Below, one piece after another: positions 19,467 to 32,007 of a DNA stretch of 64,000 nucleotides. Under the pieces are notes generated by a model. That model did no database searches and was not told the origin of the DNA. It worked only from the letters and a program-made list of their open reading frames with translations. The first letter of the stretch is position 1. Each line of letters opens with the position of its first letter. Position numbers and translations under genes: made by a program. Origin of the DNA: Phymorhynchus buccinoides (Eukaryota; Mollusca; Gastropoda; Neogastropoda; Raphitomidae); assembly GCA_017654935.2 (NCBI GenBank), contig CM065700.1, forward strand, positions 46,414,548-46,478,547. The letters are read 5' to 3'.

Positions 19467-20077
19467 GTGGTGTGATCATTGCTATAATATTCAAACTATA
19501 AGTATAACTTATACTATAAGGCAATATTTGTTCTACAATTTCGACCTATGCGCCTAATAAACGAGTGAACAAAATCATGAGAAGAGAGGCAACGATTGCC
19601 ATGCTCAGTACAGTCTAGACATCGAAAGTGGTCACAAATCACCAATTAGAGCCATTGTGGTGCGTAAATGCAACATTAGTGGCAAACGGGTTCAAGTGAT
19701 TTCTGACTGAATCATGCCTTTTTGGTCATGTTAGGAACTGAGTTCAGTGTTTCTTTAGTCTCTAGATGCTTGATGGCCCTTGCACAGTGGTTTCCATCTT
19801 TTTTAATACAAAAGTCATTTGTGTATAGTTGTATACTTTGAAATGAGATTATGATATTATTTCGTAAGAACACATAATGAGTCAGAGAGAGATCATTTGC
19901 ATGTAGGGTAAGTATCATATAGTGGCAATAAACATGTGTATTTCGCACCCCCAACACACATCGTCACACGCGCACACTCGCACGAACACACATACTTCCG
20001 CAAACGCGTAGGTGATTCGTTCTTGAAGATGACGTCACATATGGCATTTATTTATGTGGAAGGATTGAGTTAAGCTG

Positions 20078-20165
20078 CCCCCGTGGGGATACCGGGGTGT
20101 CTTTTGTATAATAGTTTCCCCACCTTCTGGAAGTTCTGCGCTTGTAGCTTCCTCTAATCTGTCAA
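20078..20165 (-). repeat. Partial dispersed repeat next to the DIRS-like element (copy 1)
   Basis: Minus-strand AGAGGAAGCTACAAGCGCAG...CCAGAAGGTGGGGAAACTAT...CCCCGGTATCCCCACGGGG. Only the 3' half of the repeat seen at 18,225 is present. It has its own substitutions, so it is an independent insertion. Confidence 0.6.
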
Positions 20166-20580
20166 TCTATTTTAACCATACATTACCAACACTTAAAACA
20201 TGTGCATTAGCTCTAATAAACCTGGAACCATACCCTAGAATAGGAAAACGAAAGTAGCCGGTGGCCTTGTCCCCCCTACCGGATGCTGGGTGGTAGTTAT
20301 CCCCCCTACATCCGGGTGGGCGTGGCACACCGGTCTAGTCCTATCTTCATTCCTCCATTTCCAGCTCACATGTCAAGACCTGGTTCCACCCTTCTCCACT
20401 TTTTTGCTATTTAGTTCGAACTCTGGTGGGTTTGTTCCTTTCTCTTCTGTTTTTCATTTCTTTAGAGTATCCTCTTGGGATATTCTTCGTCTTGTTTTTC
20501 TTGAATTTTATTTTCTCACAGGTGTTTGAAAATTTATGGGCACAGATTTTTATCTGGCCGTCTTTGTTGTGTTAGCCATT

Positions 20581-23270
20581 ATGGCTTCTCACTCTTCTTC
20601 TTCGGTTCCCGTTTCTAAGCCTTCGGGTTCCTCTTCGGTTTCAGTGGTTCCTTCTCATACCCCTAAGCGGGATGAGAGTGGTTAATTTGTCAAGGACTCA
20701 TCTCAAACTTTTTAATCTAGTCGCAAGTCTTCTTTCAAAACTTTGGCTAATTCAGTTCAAAATACGGCTTCACCGTCTAAATCGGTCGCTCCTTCTGTGA
20801 CAGAATCTAAGTCGACCTCGGTCTCGGTGGCTTCCACCCCTTCAATGGATTCTCAAGCTATGTTCAAGCTCATCCTCTCTCAGCTTGGTTCGTCAGAGTA
20901 CAAGTAATATCAGTTTTCCACTACTAATTCGTCGGGCTATTTTTCGAAGCCTAGTCGTCCGGAGTTTGTCCACCCTGTTCTTTCGTCCAAAGTGACAGGG
21001 TCGACTCTCTCCCCCTCTTCTGTTCACAGGGTTGCGGTTCGTGGCTCAGGGGGTCCCCTCTCCACCGAAGCCACGGTATCTTCTAGGCCCTCCAGTCGGA
21101 CCTACTATGCGGGCTTCAAGGCTGTGGGCACTGCTACTCCCTGAGGTTCTGTTAGTGCTCTCTCCACTGAGATATGGCCATTCTCTGGATATCTCTCCTT
21201 CCCTTGAAGAGGATCTCGCCTTTGACCAGGGGTCATTGGCAGAGCGTTGGTCCCCGCGTTGTCGGCAGACAATCTCTAGACAGGGCTGTCTAGATGGGGA
21301 AGAAAGGGCTGGTGCGTCGTCTTGGTACCAATCCGAATTCAGGGGGACCCCTGAATTCGAGGCCCAGCACCCGGTGGCACGGTCTCTCTTTAAGCTACGG
21401 GTGCGGTTGGAGCCTCCTTCCTCGGACGGGGATGTTGAGGTCCAACCGGCAGGTCTGCAACCGGTTATGGGGCAACCGGCAGACCTGCCACCGGTTATGC
21501 GGCAAGAGGCAACCGGCAGAAACCGGTAATACGAAAACCGGCAAGACCGCAACCGGCAGTTTGGCAACCGGTTAGAAGGCCACCGGCAATGTCGCAACCG
21601 GTTGTATGCAACCGGGAATGTTGCAACCGGCAGAAACCGGTAATTCGAAAACCGACAGAAACCGGTAATTCGAAGACCGCAACCGGCAGTTCGGCAACCT
21701 GTTAGAAGGCAACCGGCAATGTCGCAACCGGTTAGTAGGCAACCAGCAGTCCCTCAACCGGGAATTGCGCAACCGGAAATTGGGCAACCGGGAGAAGGGC
21801 GTAGGGCGTCCTCTTCTCGATCGGTTCGGAGGCAACCTGCGGCTTGGATGCAGTTGACCTCGGTGGGGTTTGCCACCCTGTTGATCACTTTCAAAGTGGT
21901 GACTTTGAGGAAGAACTTGGATATATGAGTACCACTCTGAGGCAGAGTTTGTGAGGCGAGTTCAACAGGAGGTTCTTCGTAGGCAATCTGAGCATCTCAG
22001 CTGGCTCCTTCAGATGACGATTCAGCTCAGCCCTCGGCTTCTGTTTTCTTCCAGAACACTGATGTTTCGGTCCAGGGTCTTCTCAGTGTTTTGGCCAATT
22101 CTTGCCCGGATGTGGTTGAGGTCCAGCAACCACAGTCTCAGTCGGCAACTGGCCCTTCAGTGGGAACTGTTCAGCAAGGGAAGAGCTCTTTGTTCCAGTG
22201 GGCTCCTTCTCAGTTCCCACGTTCAAGGCTAGTGTTTCTCTTACTGAGGACTACCTTCCCTTCGATACCTCGTCCAGGCCCACTAAGGAAGAGATAGATC
22301 GTCTTAGGTGTGGTCAAACGGTTCCTCCAGTGGTGCTGAAACCGGCGGTTTTCCGTCAATTGGAGGCTTCTCTTTCGGATTGCCTCAAGGCTTGCGGCAT
22401 TTCCACCTCTCGTGTGTACAGTGGCGGAGATCTTAGGTAGATCTCCCTCTGAGTCTCCTATGGACTACAGGTTGTTTGAGTCTGTTGACAATTCTGCAGT
22501 GGGTATCGCTCTAGCTCTGTTGGGCGACACGATGCGGGGTCTGGCCGACACCGTTTCCGCCCTCAAGGTCCAAACTAGTGTTCTGGCTAGGGACACTTTT
22601 TTGGCGGATTCTAAGACCTTCTCTCAGAGGGAGAAGGAACGCCTTCGCTGTCTCCCTCTTCCTCCGGTTGGGTTTTTTGGGAGATGACTCCTTTGAACCC
22701 ATCTTCGTTGCGGCGGATAAAAGAAAAGCAGAGGACCAGCATGAGGCCCTCATGCAGGCTCTATACAAGCGCTCTAGGCAGGATTTCTCCTCTCGTCAGT
22801 TCCATCCTAGATTTCCTCAAAGCATGTCTCGCTCAAGGGGCCGTTTTTGGGGTTCTTTTCGCGGTGCGAATCTAGGGGACAAACGTACTCCGCGAGAGTT
22901 CCCTTCAGGTCTAGGGCTATGAGACCTCGGCCTCTGGCTTTCCGTGGCTTCAGGAAGCCTTCGACTTCTTCCAAAGCCCAGCCTTTTCGTTAGACCCCGC
23001 ACAGTCCCGAGCATATCCAGGTGTTTCTGTGTCTAGTGTGGATGCGCTTTCACAAGCGTATCCCGCTTGGCAGTTCATTATCGGAAACACTTGGATACTC
23101 GGGGTTGTGCGGGACGGTTTCCGGTTCCAGTTCCAGCAGGAACTTTCTCCCTTGAACAAGTTCACCGCAAAGGTGAAATTCAAGATGGAGACCTCGGCCA
23201 TGGTCCGTGTATTTATTTGTCCTGGAGACTGGACCACGTCCATAGATCTCCAGGGCGCATGTTTTCCACG
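20581..23270 (+). pseudogene. DIRS-like retrotransposon, gag and 5' part of reverse transcriptase, cut at the palindrome centre (copy 1)
   Basis: ATG at 20,581 starts MASHSSSSVPVSKPSGSSS, a Ser-rich gag N-terminus with several stops. At 21,430-21,800 runs of CAACCGG encode degenerate Gln-Pro-x-x-x pentapeptides (clear at 21,719-21,790). The later gag part contains SVSLTEDYLPFD and DDSFEPIFVAADKRKAEDQH. From 23,029 the frame reads WQFIIGNTWILGVVRDGFRF, LSPLNKFTAKVKFKMET and CPGDWTTSIDLQGACF, the early fingers region of DIRS/Ngaro reverse transcriptases. It ends exactly at the palindrome spacer, before any catalytic YxDD box. RNase H, tyrosine recombinase and terminal repeats are absent. Confidence 0.7.
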
Positions 23271-23300
23271 TCCCCTCTCCCGCTGAACGCCGCCATTTCC
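23271..23300. other. Spacer at the centre of palindrome 1/2
   Basis: Thirty unpaired bases separate arms ending ...TTTTCCACG (23,270) and starting CGTGGAAAA (23,301). Positions x and 46,571-x correspond without any indel from 20,290 to 26,281. A single substitution (Pro/Leu codon near 22,930/23,641) was seen in the last 2 kb of each arm. Confidence 0.95.
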
Positions 23301-25990
23301 CGTGGAAAACATGCGCCCTGGAGATCTATGGACGTGGTCCAGTCTCCAGGACAAATAAATACACGGACCATGGCCGAGGTCTCCATCTTGAATTTCACCT
23401 TTGCGGTGAACTTGTTCAAGGGAGAAAGTTCCTGCTGGAACTGGAACCGGAAACCGTCCCGCACAACCCCGAGTATCCAAGTGTTTCCGATAATGAACTG
23501 CCAAGCGGGATACGCTTGTGAAAGCGCATCCACACTAGACACAGAAACACCTGGATATGCTCGGGACTGTGCGGGGTCTAACGAAAAGGCTGGGCTTTGG
23601 AAGAAGTCGAAGGCTTCCTGAAGCCACGGAAAGCCAGAGGCTGAGGTCTCATAGCCCTAGACCTGAAGGGAACTCTCGCGGAGTACGTTTGTCCCCTAGA
23701 TTCGCACCGCGAAAAGAACCCCAAAAACGGCCCCTTGAGCGAGACATGCTTTGAGGAAATCTAGGATGGAACTGACGAGAGGAGAAATCCTGCCTAGAGC
23801 GCTTGTATAGAGCCTGCATGAGGGCCTCATGCTGGTCCTCTGCTTTTCTTTTATCCGCCGCAACGAAGATGGGTTCAAAGGAGTCATCTCCCAAAAAACC
23901 CAACCGGAGGAAGAGGGAGACAGCGAAGGCGTTCCTTCTCCCTCTGAGAGAAGGTCTTAGAATCCGCCAAAAAAGTGTCCCTAGCCAGAACACTAGTTTG
24001 GACCTTGAGGGCGGAAACGGTGTCGGCCAGACCCCGCATCGTGTCGCCCAACAGAGCTAGAGCGATACCCACTGCAGAATTGTCAACAGACTCAAACAAC
24101 CTGTAGTCCATAGGAGACTCAGAGGGAGATCTACCTAAGATCTCCGCCACTGTACACACGAGAGGTGGAAATGCCGCAAGCCTTGAGGCAATCCGAAAGA
24201 GAAGCCTCCAATTGACGGAAAACCGCCGGTTTCAGCACCACTGGAGGAACCGTTTGACCACACCTAAGACGATCTATCTCTTCCTTAGTGGGCCTGGACG
24301 AGGTATCGAAGGGAAGGTAGTCCTCAGTAAGAGAAACACTAGCCTTGAACGTGGGAACTGAGAAGGAGCCCACTGGAACAAAGAGCTCTTCCCTTGCTGA
24401 ACAGTTCCCACTGAAGGGCCAGTTGCCGACTGAGACTGTGGTTGCTGGACCTCAACCACATCCGGGCAAGAATTGGCCAAAACACTGAGAAGACCCTGGA
24501 CCGAAACATCAGTGTTCTGGAAGAAAACAGAAGCCGAGGGCTGAGCTGAATCGTCATCTGAAGGAGCCAGCTGAGATGCTCAGATTGCCTACGAAGAACC
24601 TCCTGTTGAACTCGCCTCACAAACTCTGCCTCAGAGTGGTACTCATATATCCAAGTTCTTCCTCAAAGTCACCACTTTGAAAGTGATCAACAGGGTGGCA
24701 AACCCCACCGAGGTCAACTGCATCCAAGCCGCAGGTTGCCTCCGAACCGATCGAGAAGAGGACGCCCTACGCCCTTCTCCCGGTTGCCCAATTTCCGGTT
24801 GCGCAATTCCCGGTTGAGGGACTGCTGGTTGCCTACTAACCGGTTGCGACATTGCCGGTTGCCTTCTAACAGGTTGCCGAACTGCCGGTTGCGGTCTTCG
24901 AATTACCGGTTTCTGTCGGTTTTCGAATTACCGGTTTCTGCCGGTTGCAACATTCCCGGTTGCATACAACCGGTTGCGACATTGCCGGTGGCCTTCTAAC
25001 CGGTTGCCAAACTGCCGGTTGCGGTCTTGCCGGTTTTCGTATTACCGGTTTCTGCCGGTTGCCTCTTGCCGCATAACCGGTGGCAGGTCTGCCGGTTGCC
25101 CCATAACCGGTTGCAGACCTGCCGGTTGGACCTCAACATCCCCGTCCGAGGAAGGAGGCTCCAACCGCACCCGTAGCTTAAAGAGAGACCGTGCCACCGG
25201 GTGCTGGGCCTCGAATTCAGGGGTCCCCCTGAATTCGGATTGGTACCAAGACGACGCACCAGCCCTTTCTTCCCCATCTAGACAGCCCTGTCTAGAGATT
25301 GTCTGCCGACAACGCGGGGACCAACGCTCTGCCAATGACCCCTGGTCAAAGGCGAGATCCTCTTCAAGGGAAGGAGAGATATCCAGAGAATGGCCATATC
25401 TCAGTGGAGAGAGCACTAACAGAACCTCAGGGAGTAGCAGTGCCCACAGCCTTGAAGCCCGCATAGTAGGTCCGACTGGAGGGCCTAGAAGATACCGTGG
25501 CTTCGGTGGAGAGGGGACCCCCTGAGCCACGAACCGCAACCCTGTGAACAGAAGAGGGGGAGAGAGTCGACCCTGTCACTTTGGACGAAAGAACAGGGTG
25601 GACAAACTCCGGACGACTAGGCTTCGAAAAATAGCCCGACGAATTAGTAGTGGAAAACTGATATTACTTGTACTCTGACGAACCAAGCTGAGAGAGGATG
25701 AGCTTGAACATAGCTTGAGAATCCATTGAAGGGGTGGAAGCCACCGAGACCGAGGTCGACTTAGATTCTGTCACAGAAGGAGCGACCGATTTAGACGGTG
25801 AAGCCGTATTTTGAACTGAATTAGCCAAAGTTTTGAAAGAAGACTTGCGACTAGATTAAAAAGTTTGAGATGAGTCCTTGACAAATTAACCACTCTCATC
25901 CCGCTTAGGGGTATGAGAAGGAACCACTGAAACCGAAGAGGAACCCGAAGGCTTAGAAACGGGAACCGAAGAAGAAGAGTGAGAAGCCAT
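23301..25990 (-). pseudogene. DIRS-like gag and partial reverse transcriptase (copy 2)
   Basis: Mirror of the copy 1 remnant, with the same stops and the same truncation. Nothing on this side continues the reverse transcriptase past the spacer. The two halves face each other head to head. Confidence 0.7.
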
Positions 25991-26404
25991 AATGGCTAAC
26001 ACAACAAAGACGGCCAGATAAAAATCTGTGCCCATAAATTTTCAAACACCTGTGAGAAAATAAAATTCAAGAAAAACAAGACGAAGAATATCCCAAGAGG
26101 ATACTCTAAAGAAATGAAAAACAGAAGAGAAAGGAACAAACCCACCAGAGTTCGAACTAAATAGCAAAAAAGTGGAGAAGGGTGGAACCAGGTCTTGACA
26201 TGTGAGCTGGAAATGGAGGAATGAAGATAGGACTAGACCGGTGTGCCACGCCCACCCGGATGTAGGGGGGATAACTACCACCCAGCATCCGGTAGGGGGG
26301 ACAAGGCCACCGGCTACTTTCGTTTTCCTATTCTAGGGTATGGTTCCAGGTTTATTAGAGCTAATGCACATGTTTTAAGTGTTGGTAATGTATGGTTAAA
26401 TTAG

Positions 26405-26493
26405 ATTGACAGATTAGAGGAAGCTACAAGCGCAGAACTTCCAGAAGGTGGGGAAACTATTATACAAAAGACACCCCGGTATCCCCACGGGGG
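26405..26493 (+). repeat. Partial dispersed repeat (copy 2)
   Basis: Same junction with the DIRS-like element as in copy 1. Confidence 0.6.
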
Positions 26494-27363
26494 CAGCTTA
26501 ACTCAATCCTTCCACATAAATAAATGCCATATGTGACGTCATCTTCAAGAACGAATCACCTACGCGTTTGCGGAAGTATGTGTGTTCGTGCGAGTGTGCG
26601 CGTGTGACGATGTGTGTTGGGGGTGCGAAATACACATGTTTATTGCCACTATATGATACTTACCCTACATGCAAATGATCTCTCTCTGACTCATTATGTG
26701 TTCTTACGAAATAATATCATAATCTCATTTCAAAGTATACAACTATACACAAATGACTTTTGTATTAAAAAAGATGGAAACCACTGTGCAAGGGCCATCA
26801 AGCATCTAGAGACTAAAGAAACACTGAACTCAGTTCCTAACATGACCAAAAAGGCATGATTCAGTCAGAAATCACTTGAACCCGTTTGCCACTAATGTTG
26901 CATTTACGCACCACAATGGCTCTAATTGGTGATTTGTGACCACTTTCGATGTCTAGACTGTACTGAGCACGGCAATCGTTGCCTCTCTTCTCATGATTTT
27001 GTTCACTCGTTTATTAGGCGCATAGGTCGAAATTGTAGAACAAATATTGCCTTATAGTATAAGTTATACTTATAGTTTGAATATTATAGCAATGATCACA
27101 CCACTCAGCATAACACTTTAAAAGGCAAAACATCTGACTCCAGAAACCAATCCACTCAGCATAACACTTTAACAGGCAAAACATCTGACTCCAGAAACCA
27201 ATCTGATAAAGAAAGACACACACACACACACAGAGAAAAAAGAAAGTATTCTTTACTTTCAAACCCCAATCCATCACCAGTTTCAACCTTCTTGCTATCA
27301 TAATACATAGTCTGCCCACTCACACAGTGCCAAAGATGTCAAAACACAATGCTATTTACACAA

Positions 27364-27915
27364 TACAGACAAATCTCTATTTTAAGACTTCCAAAATGTC
27401 CAGACAAATCGGTGGTAAATTGGAGGGGTCGTATGATGGAGGTTTTCACTGGCAGCCGTAGAAAGAAAAAGTTCAGCACAGTTCATACTCTCTTCTTCAT
27501 GCACACATACAATGACATTAAAACTGGATTTGGGTCTTTCCAACTCCATAGGATTGTGCAATCGATGTATTACAGTTTCACTTCACCGACTTCTGTTAAT
27601 CACCTCCACTCTCGTCCAAAGTCAGTGGTTTTCTTTTTCAAAGTCAGTGGTTTTCGTGCTTTTCCTACGCTTTCCGCCATCTTTTCTACAACAAGGGAAG
27701 CGACTCCGCTTTCAGGCCCTTGACCGTGGTTGTTTCCCTTTGCTCGAAGTCTATGCAGACGACAACAACGGTCATAAAAACCAACAAAATGGCGGTCGTA
27801 AGTCGCGTTTTAGAGAAGGTCGTTTACATAGTAAAATGCATCCGTGCCAACAAATCCGGTCTCAAATGAGAGGTGGTCGCTTAACACAGGGTCGTAAAAT
27901 AGGGGTTTGTCTGTA
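27364..27915 (-). mobile_element. Pogo-derived MITE (copy 2)
   Basis: Both TIRs and TA borders are kept. Internal indels differ from copy 1, so the shadow frame is split here. Confidence 0.7.
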
Positions 27916-28165
27916 TTAACGCAGCACTTAGGAGCTTATGCATCTCTCACACAATGCCCCAGACCAACAATGACAATGACAAAACAACGCTATTGACATC
28001 ATAACAAAAAAATAAACAATGCAACACTCGTTAGCTCACAGATAAGTCTCATTCGCACCACTCGTCCTCTACCAAACTTCAGACTTTAAAATTTCAATCT
28101 AGACTTGTGACGAAATCAGCCAATTTGATGGAACGGGTATAAGAACATGATGCAGGATTTGAATA

Positions 28166-28346
28166 AAAACTCCCCATGGGGATACCGGGGGTCTTTCGTA
28201 CAAATAGTTTCCCCACCTTCTGGAAGTTCTGTGCTTCTAACTTCCTCTAATACGTCACTCTCTTTGACTGTCTTTTCCCTTTACTTTCTGTCATCTATTT
28301 TTCTGACTTAGTTATTGGCCCATTAACCTGCCTTTTCCCCAAAAAA
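28166..28346 (-). repeat. Dispersed ~180-bp repeat (copy 2)
   Basis: Full-length, with TCCCCATGGGGA at its end. Confidence 0.65.
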
Positions 28347-28525
28347 AGTCTTCCAAATGTTTTGTCCTTTGAGCTCCTCCAAAATCGGAATGTGTTGGCT
28401 GCACGCAGCGGGGAGACCAGTGAAAACTGAAAACCGGACACATATATGTACCTTACCCATTAAGAATCAAAACCTGGACACGATAACATTTTTTTTTTTT
28501 TAAAGAAGGTAGCTCTCAGTCTGAC

Positions 28526-28630
28526 CTGTGCCTGTGGGGGTCCACCAGGCCGTGGCCCCTGCTTGTCCTTCTGGCCTCCTCGACCTCGGCCTCCTCTCCC
28601 TTTTTTCTTCTGTGGCTGATCACCTTCCAT
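28526..28630 (-). CDS. Possible RGG-rich first exon (copy 2)
   Basis: Same peptide and the same donor-like GT as copy 1. Confidence 0.35.
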
Positions 28631-29015
28631 TTTCTTTGCTTTATTGACTCTGCCAATGACACAACAATGCACATGAAAACCTGCACAGCATAACGTGAAA
28701 AGCCCCAAATCTGCGATTACTGAAAACTTTTGCATTGTGTCACCTACTGCCTCAGTGTAAATTCTTGTTAGCTAAATTATGACTAGTGACATGGGGTTAT
28801 TTACCCTGCATGTTTTGTATAGTCAGCCCTGAAAGTGGAAAATGTTGTCCACCAGCCTTTGGCTGGCAACCTACATTTTTTAACAACCAAACCAAGTTTT
28901 ACCAGCCAAACCAAAATCCGTTTGCCAATCAGTGACGAGTTTTGAGAACAGACTGAACACTTCATTTTGTTGGCCTTGTCGTTGAAGAGAAGCCACGAAA
29001 ATTCTTTCTACCATT

Positions 29016-29380
29016 TTGGAAGAAATGTTTGTTTCACTCCTAGTCCCACACTTTTTGGGTGATGGCTGCGATGCCTTTGAACGTGAAGTTGAAGCCGAAG
29101 AATGTTTAATTTCGAACATGCACTGGCTGGCGAGCACGCAATTTGCGTATCGTATTTCCGGTGCATGGGAACACATGGATTGGGAAAGGATCTTGCGCGA
29201 GAAAGAACGTTTTTTGCCCACTCGCATTTGGCGGGTGAAGTGAATTATAAACTGGCCCAAAAAATGTTCCACTCACCACTTTCAGTTGTGGCATTCCCAT
29301 ACCTGGCTATTTCTGCATCTGCACTATTTACTAGTAGTAGTATTTTTAGCAGTAAAGCAAAGAAACACTTTATTTTATGA
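29016..29380 (+). pseudogene. Unrecognised 122-aa ORF, frameshifted (copy 2)
   Basis: The frame starting at 29,016 shifts near 29,200 (lost base around GAAAGGATCTTGCG), and the conserved C-terminal half continues in another frame to 29,380. Confidence 0.3.
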
Positions 29381-29530
29381 CTGTTCTACATCAGTACCTG
29401 ATTTCATTTTGATTGAGCCAATAGAAAACATTTAATACTATAGCAAGAGCAACAAAAACCCTGTGAAACTTTCTTGGAGAAGGCTTGTAATGTTGCATAA
29501 GTATTTTTTAAGTATAGAGATTAATCAAAC

Positions 29531-29582
29531 TAAATTCGGGACTTTCCTGGAGTTGCACTGCCTCCGGGCATTGCCTCCAGGA
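29531..29582 (-). repeat. 52-bp edge motif (copy 2)
   Basis: TTCGGGACTTTCCTGGAGTT...GCCTCCAGGA on the plus strand, 62 bp before the ATPase start. Confidence 0.5.
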
Positions 29583-29643
29583 TAATTTGATGCTCAGCTG
29601 AACATTGAAGACAACAGATTAAAAGATATCGTGTATTAAAATA

Positions 29644-30254
29644 ATGGATTTGAAGACTAATTTAAATTTTCTTACAAAAGAACCTCATTGTGGATTATTT
29701 TGCGGAATGACAGGCTGCGGAAAAAGTGTGTTCGCTTTAGATTTAATCCTAACAGTTTATCGTAATCACTTTGAACACATAGTAATTTTTTGTACTACTT
29801 TAGAATACAACAAATCTTATAAAGAAAGTTTATTTGGACAGATGATGAAATCTATTTAGTCAATCCAAGTAATAAACTAAGCGACTGTTTAGAGTATTTT
29901 TATAAACTGTTTAAAGGAACACCAACTTTGTTTATCATTGATTGCTCAGCTGAAAGAGACATTGTCCAAAAAAGAAATAGTTTAGCAAAACTAGCATTCA
30001 GTGGTCGGCATGCAGGAATTAGCGTATGGATTTTAACTCAGAAGTATAACTCGGTTTTAAAAGACTTTAGAGAACAGTTAAAGACAGTTGTTTTGTTTTT
30101 TACTAAAGACAAAAACAGCTTTGATGAGTGTCTTGATGAAAATGATGTTGAATCAAAAGAAGAAAAAACTAAAATAAAACAAAGACTAAGAAAACAGAAA
30201 TTTTGTAAACTAGTATTAAAAACAGATTTTCCTAGTCAGTACAAATGCTTATGA
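29644..30254 (+). pseudogene. A32-like packaging ATPase, frameshifted (copy 2)
   Basis: Walker A is intact, but a 4-bp deletion after AAAGAAAG (about 29,825) shifts the frame and ends it at 29,859. The Walker B half is open again from 29,928 to 30,254. Copy 3 has the same deletion; copies 1 and 4 do not. Confidence 0.75.
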
Positions 30255-30351
30255 AAGAAGAAAAAAAAAAAGAAGTGTCTGTAAGGACTTTTTTTTTTTT
30301 TTTTGGAATTGTTAAAAGTCTAACAAATTTATCTTCGATTTTTTAGATTAA

Positions 30352-31299
30352 TCAAATGATAGGAACTGTATCTGATGGGATTATCTGCAGTTCTTCTTTA
30401 ACAAATGCTCTTTGCGGTGTAGGTCGTGCCATATGGTTTGTCGTATCAGTTTATCTTAAATAATACACGGGAGGATTCATTTCTATTATTCTTTTTATTT
30501 CGTACGGATCAATGCTCCAAATTGGGTCTGTTGCTCTTATGCAAGTGTCTCCTTCTGCTTCTCCAGGTGCATAAAGAAATCTTACTTTTACTCCAAATGG
30601 TATTAGTTGTTTTGTAATTGAATGTTGAATTGGCAAGTCAATTGTTTTCTTCTGTATTGCTTTTACTGGTCGGAGTCCAATGACCTTAGATTCTTCGTTA
30701 TTCATGACACGCAGAACGGAGGGCAGTCTTCTAACCCATTCAGTGTTTCTAGTTGAATCAAGGAGTTCTCTATGGCATTGATAAGAGAAAAGTCTTTCTG
30801 CCAATTGTTTGTTAAAGTTTTCAACTAAAGCCTGAGATCTATGGTTTCCAGGAATACCCCTTTTAATAACGACTTTGTGTTTTAACAGTAGCTGATTGAA
30901 TTGTCCTTTAAATTATTTTCCTTCATCAACTTGAATTAAACGAGGATAGGTTAATGGACCGCGTCTATAGATTTCTTGTAAAGCGACAGAGACTGAAGTA
31001 GCACTTTTATCAGACAATGGTTCAGCATCTTTATATCTTGAAGAGATGTTAACAACTGTAAGCGCGTATTTAAATCTTTTTCTTCTGAATAAATCATGAG
31101 GGAGGTATAGAAGATCCATTTGATGAGTGTCATTTGGTGTTGTGTTGACAAAGTGCGGTCTTTTAATTCGTTTAGGCGCTGGTAAATAGATTTGCCAAAT
31201 AGCTTGTTTAGATAGCCATTCTTTTGCTGTTTGTTCAGTGACTCCAGCAGCTTGATTTAATTTTTGAATAGCAGTTAAACCTTTCCAATAACCTTTTGG
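30352..31299 (-). pseudogene. rve integrase with two internal stops (copy 2)
   Basis: The stop after the second catalytic Asp is as in copy 1. A further stop after NPPVYYLR (about 30,451) is shared only with copy 4. An ATG at about 31,322 precedes the gene but in another frame. Confidence 0.85.
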
Positions 31300-31417
31300 T
31301 GAATAATAAATTTATTATTCATTTTAATACTACACGTTTTTCGCGATAAAATAAACAGCAGTCATACCAACTACAATAAAAGCTATTTCCTGGAGTTTTT
31401 GTTTTTCGGAAGTCGCT

Positions 31418-31723
31418 TCATTTCGGTGGTGGTAACTGAACTATTTCTTCTCCTGTCACTAAATAATACTCTTTAATAGCGTCGTCAACATTCTTAAAAG
31501 TGTAGGCTGCATGGTTTTGTAGTTTTAATTTGTTGTTAATGAAATCTAACTGAGCGAGTCTTTGTTTTTCATAAGCGTCTTGTGCTGCTGCTAATTGCTC
31601 CATTGCTCGATTATGTCTTTGTCTTTCCTTGTTTGTTTCTAGCTTACTAAACATGTAATTACTACCTGAAAAAGCAAGTGCGTTTACTACAGCACCGCCA
31701 ATCATCATTGCGAGTGAAGCCAT
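31418..31723 (-). CDS. Element gene d, membrane-anchored coiled coil (copy 2)
   Basis: Intact 101-aa frame with Lys at codon 32. Confidence 0.65.
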   Translation of the reverse strand: MASLAMMIGGAVVNALAFSGSNYMFSKLETNKERQRHNRAMEQLAAAQDAYEKQRLAQLDFINNKLKLQNHAAYTFKNVDDAIKEYYLVTGEEIVQLPPPK

Positions 31724-31730
31724 TTTATTT

Positions 31731-31970
31731 TTAGATATTTATATTTTCTGGAATTATTCCTTGTTTAACTAAAAAGTCTTTTGTTGCGATTGAAGCAGTG
31801 ATTACCGCGATTAGTTTACCAGAGTCCTCTACTGGCTCTAGGTCAAGTTTTCCAAGGTCAGCAGCTTTCATTTTCAATAGTTTCTTACCAACCATCGTGT
31901 ACGCAACAGAAAGTCCACCAATCAGAGCAGATTGATATACAAGGTTAGCAACAGTTTTTTCAGCACTCAT
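31731..31970 (-). CDS. Element gene c, two-helix membrane protein (copy 2)
   Basis: Intact 79-aa frame, identical to copy 1. Confidence 0.6.
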   Translation of the reverse strand: MSAEKTVANLVYQSALIGGLSVAYTMVGKKLLKMKAADLGKLDLEPVEDSGKLIAVITASIATKDFLVKQGIIPENINI

Positions 31971-32007
31971 TTTTGTTTTTAAAATAAAAATAAAAAATCA
32001 ACTAAAA

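Noticed and set aside
21046..21597. 183-codon minus-strand frame rich in Arg/Cys
   Set aside because: Shadow of the CAACCGG repeats in the DIRS-like gag.
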